Positions 1-6,556 of a stretch of 6,808 nucleotides of DNA are shown piece after piece (the stretch's first letter is position 1; each line of letters opens with the position of its first letter). Both the position numbers and the translations under genes were made by a program. The notes under the pieces were generated by a model. The model saw only the letters and a list, made by a program, of their open reading frames with translations. It made no database searches and was not told the DNA's origin. The stretch is from the NCBI GenBank assembly GCA_012964265.1, contig DTUH01000291.1, positions 1 to 6,808 of the forward strand. Reading direction: 5' to 3'. The stretch is from Candidatus Lambdaproteobacteria bacterium. GTDB taxonomy: Bacteria; SAR324; NAC60-12.

Positions 1-62
1 AGGTATCTCTCTTAAATCAGCTATTTAACAAAATTAAACTACTTTTTTGATGATGTGTATGC

Positions 63-165
63 TTATCCTTCTGCTTGTTCATCTTCAGTGTCTTTCGAAA
101 TTAAGTGAATAGGGGGTAAACCACGTAGCAATACGCCAGTCAGTTGAGCAATTTGGGTGTTTCCA
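63..165 (-). other. Possible out-of-frame C-terminal extension of the 140-364 gene
   Basis: In the frame shifted relative to the upstream small gene, the minus strand stays open to TAA at 63-65. It reads as Phe-Gly-Asn-Thr, then IAQLTGVLLRGLPPIHLI, then an acidic tail ending EDEQAEG. This stretch has no start codon of its own and joins smoothly to the upstream frame at Asp-Tyr if the homopolymer at 165-167 had one more base. An open stretch of about 35 codons can arise by chance, so this is an inference and not a firm gene call. Confidence 0.35.
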
Positions 166-364
166 AATAATCAACCATTTCGTCCAGAGCCCTGGCAAAA
201 ACATGGGTAGCATAATCAACTTTAGTTTCGTCGTCAATTAAACGATGCTCTAATGATTCCATCAAATCCCTGATGGTTCTGGATACCTGTTTTTCAAATT
301 GATTGCTGAGGTCAGCACCTACTGCAAAGGTAAAATTTTCTATTTTTTCTTCTGTTTGTGTCAT
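140..364 (-). CDS. Small hypothetical protein, possibly 3'-frameshifted
   Basis: I do not recognise a family. As read, the product is 74 residues, acidic and probably mostly helical, with no signal peptide or membrane segment, so it is likely cytoplasmic. The start is supported by a GGGA Shine-Dalgarno-like element (complement of 371-373 and neighbours) about seven bases before the ATG. The last residues after Asp65-Tyr66 may be out of frame: adding one A to the AAA run at 165-167 would continue the protein in another frame to a TAA at 63-65, giving about 100 residues. The gene diverges from the small exported-protein gene at 576. It could be a real short gene, a frameshifted pseudogene, or an intact gene carrying a sequencing error. 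The reading frame is moderately credible from its start signal and ordinary codon choice; its function is unknown. Confidence 0.5.
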   Translation of the reverse strand: MTQTEEKIENFTFAVGADLSNQFEKQVSRTIRDLMESLEHRLIDDETKVDYATHVFARALDEMVDYLETPKLLN

Positions 365-575
365 TTTTTTCCCATTATCAAATACCGGTTAATGAAGTAC
401 AACCGTAAGCCGAATCGTTTCTTTGAGTAATGACCCAAGAGAATTGCACTAAAACACCGGCTCAGGGCGTTAAATTTGCTTGAACTGAGAAGAGTCCGGA
501 TACCGACACTTCAATCTACTCTGTTCATCGGCAGTTATTTAGAAAAACTTGAGAGAATAATAAAAGAAAATAGTC

Positions 576-998
576 ATGTCCATTCAACAAATACATTACA
601 AAAATAAAAGTGAAATAAAGCTAAATTCTATTTTTTCTTTCACCAGAATGGCAGGTATTTTTTTCTTTATTTTGACTGCAGCAAGTTCTGCAGTGGCACA
701 AGAATATGCCACCGACCGCTTGTTCATGAAAGAGTTCAGCAAAACAAAATGTCGAAGTTTGGCAGAATACAAGATCAACAGTTTAAAAATAATCCGTACA
801 ATGACCCTCGAACAACAAGCCTTGCTGAATCAAAATGTTTGGTCAAAATTGCGGTCAAATCTTCCTCTCAGTCCGGGTGAAAAGAAACATCTTAGGCAGC
901 TCAAAAAGAAAGGGGTGTCCAGCACCAAATTGAGCTCAAAAAATATCTGGGACCGAAAAGCTGCTCAATTCAGAGAGATTCGACTTAAGTGCAAATAA
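576..998 (+). CDS. Small Lys-rich putative secreted protein
   Basis: This is a 140-residue protein with no family I can recognise. Residues 1-24 form a long basic N-region (K9, K11, K15, R24). Residues 26-38 are hydrophobic, and Ala39-Val40-Ala41 followed by Gln42 gives a typical AxA signal peptidase I site, so export to the periplasm or outside is likely. The mature part would be about 99 residues, rich in Lys and Arg, with two cysteines (C59 and C139, the latter next to the C-terminus) that could form a disulfide. The start at 576 is kept because the next in-frame ATG (648, residue 25) would leave a signal peptide without basic residues. Its ribosome-binding site is weak: the nearest GAGAG lies about 20 bases upstream. 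It stands alone, between a divergent gene and the pheT leader. Confidence 0.65.
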   Translation: MSIQQIHYKNKSEIKLNSIFSFTRMAGIFFFILTAASSAVAQEYATDRLFMKEFSKTKCRSLAEYKINSLKIIRTMTLEQQALLNQNVWSKLRSNLPLSPGEKKHLRQLKKKGVSSTKLSSKNIWDRKAAQFREIRLKCK

Positions 999-1056
999 AT
1001 AATTTTTACTGATCTGACTTGCATTTCCCTCCGTTTCTCCTGAAAATGTTGTGTTG

Positions 1057-1093
1057 TTAATTTTCGTTTCACAAAGAGTGAAATTGAAATTAA
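1057..1093. repeat. Imperfect inverted repeat in the pheT leader; possible terminator or regulatory hairpin
   Basis: Two 16-base arms, TTAATTTTCGTTTCAC (1057-1072) and GTGAAATTGAAATTAA (1078-1093), flank the five-base loop AAAGA. As RNA they pair with one C-U mismatch and two G-U pairs; the inner six base pairs are perfect. A T-rich but interrupted tract follows (1094-1105). It lies 58 bases after the stop of the exported-protein gene and 52 bases before pheT. It could be a rho-independent terminator for the upstream gene, an attenuator-type element for pheT, or a protein-binding palindrome. The AT-rich stem and broken U-tract make it weaker than a textbook terminator. Confidence 0.45.
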
Positions 1094-1145
1094 TTCTTCA
1101 TTTTTCAGACATCGATTCTCCTCATACATTTTTTCAGGATTTTAA

Positions 1146-3623
1146 ATGGCTTTGCAAACACCTTTGAGTTGGTTGCAAGATTTTGTTGAAGTAAGCATGA
1201 CGCCAGACGCACTTGCAGAACGCCTGACTACAGCAGGTCTTGAGGTTGAATTGATTGAAAAAACAGGTGAAAATTGGAGTGACTATTGTGTTGTGGGGCA
1301 GATCAGTGAAATACGCAATCACCCAAATGCGGATTCATTGTACTTAGTGGATGTGGAGTTTGGAGCAGACAAACCGATTACACTTGTAACCGGTGCGCCA
1401 AATATCCAGAAAATGGCAGAAAATCTTCCGGAGCCTGCACCTAAAGTTGCTTTGGCGCTTTCAGGTGCTTTGCTGATTGATGCATACCATGAAGATCGGC
1501 CACTGAAAAAACTCAAACCTGCGAAAATTCGAGGGGTTGCTTCTGAAGGAATGCTTTGCTCAGAGTTGGAATTAGGTCTAAGTGACGAACATGAAGGAAT
1601 TCTGTTCCTTCCTGAAGATGCTCCTGTCGGCAGATTGCTAGAAGAATATTTAGGTGATACCACCCTGCATTTTGATATAAAAGGCGGATTCAGTCATCTA
1701 CTTTCAATGCTCGGTGTTGCCAGAGAAATTTCGGCACTGACCGGGAAGAAACTAAACAAAAGCGTTTTTCCCGATGTTACAAGTCTTGAAGTTTCAGCAC
1801 AACCTCCGTTTGTTGATTTGGAAATCAGGGATCCAGATATCTGTCCACGTTATTCAGCGTTATTAATCCAAAATGTAAAAATCGGACCCTCACCTTTTTG
1901 GATGCAGCAGCGGTTGCTGCGGATTGGAATGCGTCCGATCAACAACATAGTAGATATCACCAACTATGTGATGCTGGAGCTGGGGCAGCCGTTGCATGCA
2001 TTTGACCATGACAAACTGCTTGAACGGGCTAATGGTAAAACCCCGAAAATAATCGTACGTCGTGCCAAAAAAGGTGAAACATTGCTCACACTCGACGACG
2101 TCGAACGTGAATTGGATGATGATATGCTGATGATCACAGACAGTTTCGGACTGATCGCTATTGCCGGAGTAATGGGCGGAGGTGATTCAGAGGTAACTGA
2201 ATCTACAACAAATATTTTACTGGAATCAGCAAATTTTGAATTTCTAAATAATCGCCGCACCTCACAAGTGCTAAAATTACGAACTGAGGCCAGTGAGAGA
2301 TTCGGAAAACAGGTTGATCCGGAAGGCACTCTGCAGGCTGCTTTGAGAGCCGCACAGCTGATGGTTGAACATGCTTCCGGAACGCTTGAACCGATTGCGG
2401 GCGACCTGTATCCACAGACTAAAGAAATAATTTCCCTGGAGCTTGATCCTGATTATGTGGAACATCTTCTGGGGATAAAAATTTCTACTGAACAAATTAC
2501 GGAAATTTTGACTTCTCTGGAATTTATAGTTTCTGGTGACAGTATTTTAAAAATAACCGTCCCCAGCCATCGGATGGACATCCGGATTCCAGCGGATTTA
2601 GTTGAAGAAATTGTCAGGATTTACGGATATGAAAATCTCCCTTCAACTCTGCTAAATGACGTGCTTCCTCCTCAACACGTTAATCAAAAACTGGAAGGAA
2701 CTGAACGTGTACGGAATATCCTCGTGGCTTCCGGAATGGACGAGATAATAACTTATTCCATAATGAACCCAATGGATGAAGCACGTTTACGTCTGGAAGA
2801 TGATATTGATCTGGCTAAATTTGTCCCGCTGAAAAATCCCCTTTCTCAAGAGAGAAGCCATTTGCGTCGTTCGCTGCTACCCGGTGCATTAATGACAGCC
2901 CGCTCTAATTTGCGTTTTTTAGAAAAAGTCGTCACTTATGAAGTTGGCAGTGTTTTCCATCCTCATCCTAAAAACAAACTCCCGGAGGAACCACAACGCT
3001 TGTCTTTGTTGATGAGCGGCCTCCGTGATACTCAATCATGGCTCGAACAAGCTGGAGGTAATTATGACTTTTTCGACCTGAAAGGTGTTTTGGAGCAATT
3101 TCTAAATGCTTTGCATCTTGAAGAAGTTGAGTGGAAGAAATCGAGGGAATTGCCATGCCATCCGGGACGTTGCGCACAGATCTTGGTGAATGGCAGTGTT
3201 ATGGGATTTGCCGGAGAATTACATCCAAAAATTCGTGATTCTTTTGAACTGCCGGAACAAGCTGTTTGCATTGCAGAACTGGATTTAGACTTGATCATCA
3301 AATTTGCGGTTGAAAATCACCAGATGGAATTTATTTCCAACTTCACTCCTATTTTTGAAGACCTGGCATTTGTGATGGATGCAAGTTTACCGGTAGAGGC
3401 TGTCACACCGCTCATTCTTCAAACCGGAAAACCTCTGCTTCGGAAGGCAACACTCTTTGATGTTTATGAAGGTGAGCAGGTGGATGAAGGGAAACGCAGC
3501 TTGGCTTATTCGCTCACATTTCAAGCAAGAGACAGGACACTTACCGATAACGAAGTAGGAAAGGTTCGGAAAAAAATTATCAAACGCCTGCAACGTGAAT
3601 TTCAGGCAACATTAAGAGCTTGA
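1146..3623 (+). CDS. pheT: Phenylalanyl-tRNA synthetase beta subunit
   Basis: The beta subunit of the cytoplasmic (PheS-PheT)2 enzyme, which charges tRNA-Phe with phenylalanine. At 825 residues it is the usual bacterial length, slightly long. Domains in order: the tRNA-binding OB fold at about 46-165 (HPNADSL, GAPN and SEGMLCS motifs); the B3/B4 editing domain at about 205-395 (INNIVDITNY at 265-274, GQPLHAFD at 280-287, GVMGG at 341-345); the B5 domain at about 415-495, ending with RIYGYENLP; the synthetase-like core at about 500-715; and the C-terminal FDX-ACB anticodon-binding domain at about 731-825 (LFDVYEGEQ, then RTLTD). AGGA at 1136-1139, six bases before the ATG, fixes the start. Two normally conserved motifs are changed: the TPNRxD segment reads KGGFSH at 179-184, and RFERGVDP reads RFGKQVDP at 385-392. 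No pheS lies directly upstream. The stop overlaps the dgkA ribosome-binding site. Confidence 0.97.
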   Translation: MALQTPLSWLQDFVEVSMTPDALAERLTTAGLEVELIEKTGENWSDYCVVGQISEIRNHPNADSLYLVDVEFGADKPITLVTGAPNIQKMAENLPEPAPKVALALSGALLIDAYHEDRPLKKLKPAKIRGVASEGMLCSELELGLSDEHEGILFLPEDAPVGRLLEEYLGDTTLHFDIKGGFSHLLSMLGVAREISALTGKKLNKSVFPDVTSLEVSAQPPFVDLEIRDPDICPRYSALLIQNVKIGPSPFWMQQRLLRIGMRPINNIVDITNYVMLELGQPLHAFDHDKLLERANGKTPKIIVRRAKKGETLLTLDDVERELDDDMLMITDSFGLIAIAGVMGGGDSEVTESTTNILLESANFEFLNNRRTSQVLKLRTEASERFGKQVDPEGTLQAALRAAQLMVEHASGTLEPIAGDLYPQTKEIISLELDPDYVEHLLGIKISTEQITEILTSLEFIVSGDSILKITVPSHRMDIRIPADLVEEIVRIYGYENLPSTLLNDVLPPQHVNQKLEGTERVRNILVASGMDEIITYSIMNPMDEARLRLEDDIDLAKFVPLKNPLSQERSHLRRSLLPGALMTARSNLRFLEKVVTYEVGSVFHPHPKNKLPEEPQRLSLLMSGLRDTQSWLEQAGGNYDFFDLKGVLEQFLNALHLEEVEWKKSRELPCHPGRCAQILVNGSVMGFAGELHPKIRDSFELPEQAVCIAELDLDLIIKFAVENHQMEFISNFTPIFEDLAFVMDASLPVEAVTPLILQTGKPLLRKATLFDVYEGEQVDEGKRSLAYSLTFQARDRTLTDNEVGKVRKKIIKRLQREFQATLRA

Positions 3624-3625
3624 GG
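3622..3625 (+). promoter_or_regulatory. dgkA Shine-Dalgarno overlapping the pheT stop
   Basis: GAGG shares its GA with the TGA stop of pheT (3621-3623). It lies nine bases before ATG 3635 and six before GTG 3632. It selects the 3635 (or 3632) start over the TTG at 3620, which lies upstream of the site. The arrangement suggests translational coupling of dgkA to pheT. Confidence 0.6.
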
Positions 3626-3634
3626 TTTTTTGTG

Positions 3635-4000
3635 ATGAAAGCTTTACTTCATTTGAGGAAAGCCTTTGGCTTTAGCTTGCAAGGTTTACGCGATACAATG
3701 CATCATGAAATGGCTTTCCGCATTGAATTAACAGTGGCAGCCATTTTAATTCCCACTGCGCTGATTTTACCGGTTTCGCTTATACTCCGGATTTTGCTGA
3801 TCAGTTCCGTTTTTTTGGTATTAATAGTAGAATTACTTAATACCGGAATTGAAGCAGTAGTGAACCGCATTTCAACAGAACAACATCCACTCTCAGGAAG
3901 AGCAAAGGATGCAGGCAGTGCAGCAGTTTTTTTGTCTGCAGTGAACATGGGAATTGTTTGGGGTATAATTTTATTTGACTTAATTTTCAATTATTCGTAG
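3635..4000 (+). CDS. dgkA: Diacylglycerol kinase, prokaryotic integral-membrane type
   Basis: A small trimeric inner-membrane kinase that phosphorylates diacylglycerol to phosphatidic acid with ATP, recycling lipid released by periplasmic glucan or lipid modification. From ATG 3635 it has 121 residues, nearly the same as E. coli DgkA (122). An N-terminal amphipathic part (1-30) precedes three hydrophobic segments at about 32-50, 52-70 and 95-117. The active-site pattern is intact: E25 (HEMAFRIE), E66, N69 and E73 in VELLNTGIEAVVNRI, and SGRAKDAGSAAV with K91 and D92. It starts 11 bases after pheT and ends 4 bases before the moaD-like gene, so it is almost certainly cotranscribed with them. 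Gram-positive relatives of this family phosphorylate undecaprenol. The sequence looks closer to the E. coli type, but the substrate is inferred. Confidence 0.95.
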   Translation: MKALLHLRKAFGFSLQGLRDTMHHEMAFRIELTVAAILIPTALILPVSLILRILLISSVFLVLIVELLNTGIEAVVNRISTEQHPLSGRAKDAGSAAVFLSAVNMGIVWGIILFDLIFNYS

Positions 4001-4004
4001 ATTT

Positions 4005-4250
4005 GTGCAAATTACTTTAATTTTTTATGCCGTGCTCCAGGAAACCATCTCAGCTGATCCTCTATTGCTGGAAGTTACCAGAGGAAGTACTGCTGAAGAG
4101 GTAATAACTTTGCTCTCACAAAAATTTCCTCAGGCTGCAGCAATATTAAAAGCAACCAGATTGGCACATGAAGAAGAGTACGTTGGGAAACAGACCGTTC
4201 TAACAGAAGGTGCAGAATATTGTTTGATTCCTCCTGTCAGCGGTGGGTAG
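4005..4250 (+). CDS. moaD: MoaD/ThiS-family sulfur carrier, probable molybdopterin synthase small subunit
   Basis: An 81-residue beta-grasp protein of ubiquitin-like fold ending in Gly-Gly. In MoaD the terminal Gly is adenylylated and thiocarboxylated, then inserted in MoaE to donate sulfur for the molybdopterin dithiolene. The visible signature is an N-terminal strand MQITLIFYAVLQE, the segment STAEEVITLLSQKFP, then EEEYVGKQTVLTEGAEY and the C-terminus LIPPVSGG, which is typical of MoaD rather than ThiS. The start is GTG at 4005, four bases after the dgkA stop, with no clear Shine-Dalgarno, so it probably depends on translational coupling. No moaE or other molybdenum-cofactor gene is present in the window, so a carrier role in another sulfur-transfer pathway remains possible. 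Confidence 0.85.
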   Translation: MQITLIFYAVLQETISADPLLLEVTRGSTAEEVITLLSQKFPQAAAILKATRLAHEEEYVGKQTVLTEGAEYCLIPPVSGG

Positions 4251-4297
4251 TTTTTACTGAAGTCAGTAGTCAATGACCTGTGTTTGCGAGAACCAGA

Positions 4298-6535
4298 ATG
4301 TCCAAGATCGCTAAAACTAAAATTGCAGCCGGTGTTTTCTGGCTGGAAGTTCCAGAGGCAGATTTATACGTACTTTGCGGATGTCCGGCAGATAGTGTCA
4401 AGCATTTAATGAAAGCAGGTAAAATCCGTGATCTTGACCGTGAGGTAGGTTCATTGGAGCCCGGCTCAGGTTCTTATCAACATCCTCACGGTACTATATC
4501 GAGTGAAACTGGACCGAATGCGATACTCCTTTCCGATTTGAGCGTTCAAAATGGAGACTTTGCTAATTTAGCAGAGTTTCCAGTACTGCAGATGCTCTAC
4601 CGTCAAGGCATGCTTTTGCCTAATCACCCCAACAACACCGGTGCAAAACCACTTCTCATAGGCCGCGAAAACGTGGTCAACGCTCAGATGAAATATATTC
4701 ATCGCGGTAACTATGGTTTGGCCAATCTGGAGGAAATCCTTGACACAGGAATTTCACAGGATCAGGCAGAAGAAATGATGCGCATCAAACTCCACTTTGC
4801 CTTTGGTGCAATTCGTCCAAGTTCTGATTTGCTGGAAGCTATAATTGTCGACCAGGAACCTGTGGAAGTCCTGAACGAGGTAATGGTAGTCAGGAAAAGC
4901 GTGAACTGTTATGAGTTTAAATATAAAGATGAACGTGTAGAAGTAGACCTGAATCTGGGCAAAAATAGAAGTTATCAGACGCCATACGAACTAGAGAACC
5001 ACCACTTCAAGCGAGAATATTTTTCTATCGTTCATACAGGAGAAGGTGACGGCTGGGATATTAATCGACCGTGTATGGCCAGTGTACTCTGTTATCAGGG
5101 CAAAGTTTACCTGATTGATGTAGGTCCAAACATCGCGCACACTTTGAATTCAATCGGTGTAGATGTAAATGAAGTTGAGGGTATTTTTCAAACCCATGCA
5201 CATGATGATCATTTTGCCGGCCTGACTACTCTTGTACGTGCTGATCACAGGATCAAGTATTACACGACACCTTTAGTACGTGCATCGGTAAAAAAGAAAT
5301 TGTCCTCCCTGCTTTCAATCAATGAAAATACCTTCGAAGAATTTTTTGAAGTTCTTGATTTAGAGTTTGACGAATGGAACAGCATTGATGGACTGGAAGT
5401 AAAACCGGTATATTCTCCACATCCGGTAGAGACAAATATATTGTTTTTCAGAACACTTTGGGAAAACGGTTATGCGACTTACGCCCATTTAGCAGATATT
5501 TCGTCTCATGCAGTTTTGAAAAAGATGGTTGAAGATAATCCTAAGCTTCCTGGCATCAGCCATAAGTTAATGAAAAAAGTCTGGGCTGACTACCTCAGTC
5601 CAGTACAAGTCAAGAAAATTGATATTGGCGGAGGTTTGATTCACGGCAAGGCAACTGATTTTAAGGATGACAAATCAGACAAAATTATTTTGGCACACAC
5701 TGCACACAAGTTGACACAGGAAGAAAAAATAATTGGCTGTGGTGTCACCTTTGGCAGTACAGATACGCTGATAGAGGGCCATGAGGATTATGCGCTGGAA
5801 TTTGGAGCAGATTATTTACGTGGGTATTATCCAAACGTGGAATTAGGTGAAATTCACATGTTGCTCAATTGCGAACGAAAATCTATCAATGCAGGAACTA
5901 TTTTACTACGAGATCAGGAAATTCCGGAGCATGTTTGTCTTGTACTTACAGGTGTAGCTGAACTACTTTCACCACAAGAAAAAACAAGTTACACTTTATC
6001 CAGCGGAACACTAATTGGTGACCTGGCGGTTCTTTTTGGTCTGAAGAGCAGGGGAACTTATCGTACATTAAGTCATATTGAAATTCTCAAAATTCCGGCC
6101 ATTTTATTTAAAGAGTTTGTAAATCGCAACAAACTTCTGAATCAACTTCAAAAAACCCTGGAGGCAATAGAATTTTTGCAGCAAACCTGGTTATTTGGAG
6201 AATCTATCTCTTCCCCAATTCAATGTCAGATTGCACAGAGCTTAACACTCGCAAAATTCAAGAAAGGTGAAAAAATAGAATGTGATGGTCTGATGTTGGT
6301 CAAAGAAGGGAAAGTTGAACTAAGCAGCCGTGGAAAAGACAAAACAGAGAGTCAGCATGTAGTCGGCAAAGGCGATTTTTGGGGAGGTGAAAAAATGAAC
6401 TCAAGTGAAGCAAAATGCAGTTACGCAAAAGCAATTACTCAAACCATGATCTACAGCATCACAGACATTGAAATCCTGCGGCAGATTCCGATCATACGCT
6501 GGAAATTACTGGAACAGTCGGAAAAACGTGAATAA
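4298..6535 (+). CDS. Metallo-beta-lactamase-fold protein with two C-terminal cNMP-binding-like domains
   Basis: A 745-residue multidomain protein without signal peptide or membrane helices, probably cytoplasmic. Residues 1 to about 240 form a domain I do not recognise; it holds a Cys27-Gly-Cys29 pair, the segment TGPNAILLSDLSVQNG (71-86), and a stretch around FPVLQMLYRQG and HPNNTGAKPLLIG (94-122). Residues of about 245-480 are a metallo-beta-lactamase fold: HAHDDH at 300-305 matches HxHxDH, with H375, D400 and H467 or H470 as likely further ligands. Residues of about 520-630 and 640-745 resemble cyclic-nucleotide-binding domains. The first has GDLA (574-577) and Arg585-Gly-Thr, close to the canonical phosphate-binding cassette; the second is degenerate. 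A hydrolase, perhaps a phosphodiesterase, controlled by a nucleotide is inferred, not shown. ATG 4298, with GAG seven bases upstream, is preferred over GTG 4280. It lies 47 bases after moaD. Confidence 0.85.
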   Translation: MSKIAKTKIAAGVFWLEVPEADLYVLCGCPADSVKHLMKAGKIRDLDREVGSLEPGSGSYQHPHGTISSETGPNAILLSDLSVQNGDFANLAEFPVLQMLYRQGMLLPNHPNNTGAKPLLIGRENVVNAQMKYIHRGNYGLANLEEILDTGISQDQAEEMMRIKLHFAFGAIRPSSDLLEAIIVDQEPVEVLNEVMVVRKSVNCYEFKYKDERVEVDLNLGKNRSYQTPYELENHHFKREYFSIVHTGEGDGWDINRPCMASVLCYQGKVYLIDVGPNIAHTLNSIGVDVNEVEGIFQTHAHDDHFAGLTTLVRADHRIKYYTTPLVRASVKKKLSSLLSINENTFEEFFEVLDLEFDEWNSIDGLEVKPVYSPHPVETNILFFRTLWENGYATYAHLADISSHAVLKKMVEDNPKLPGISHKLMKKVWADYLSPVQVKKIDIGGGLIHGKATDFKDDKSDKIILAHTAHKLTQEEKIIGCGVTFGSTDTLIEGHEDYALEFGADYLRGYYPNVELGEIHMLLNCERKSINAGTILLRDQEIPEHVCLVLTGVAELLSPQEKTSYTLSSGTLIGDLAVLFGLKSRGTYRTLSHIEILKIPAILFKEFVNRNKLLNQLQKTLEAIEFLQQTWLFGESISSPIQCQIAQSLTLAKFKKGEKIECDGLMLVKEGKVELSSRGKDKTESQHVVGKGDFWGGEKMNSSEAKCSYAKAITQTMIYSITDIEILRQIPIIRWKLLEQSEKRE

Positions 6536-6556
6536 CAGGCAGTCATTAAGAACCGC

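Noticed and set aside
374..402. Minus-strand promoter-like pair: GATAAT (374-379) and TTGTAC (397-402) with a 17-base spacer
   Set aside because: The -35 box matches only 3 of 6, and transcription would begin about three bases before the start codon, excluding the visible Shine-Dalgarno element.
1054..1167. Possible Phe-containing leader peptide overlapping the pheT start (TTG at 1054, stop at 1165-1167)
   Set aside because: It has no ATG and no Shine-Dalgarno, and the Phe codons fit a T-rich region. The arrangement does not match a classic attenuator.
1319..1663. Minus-strand open frames antisense to pheT
   Set aside because: They are low-complexity, Ser/Pro-rich shadows of the conserved pheT coding frame with no start signals.
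3620..3634. Alternative upstream starts for dgkA (TTG 3620, GTG 3632)
   Set aside because: TTG 3620 lies upstream of the GAGG Shine-Dalgarno. ATG 3635 gives the usual family length and N-terminus.
4256..4267. Short inverted repeat ACTGA-AG-TCAGT after moaD
   Set aside because: A two-base loop and five-base stem without a T-run is not a plausible terminator.
4280..4297. GTG start at 4280 for the large gene
   Set aside because: It has no Shine-Dalgarno and only adds six residues. ATG 4298 has GAG seven bases upstream.
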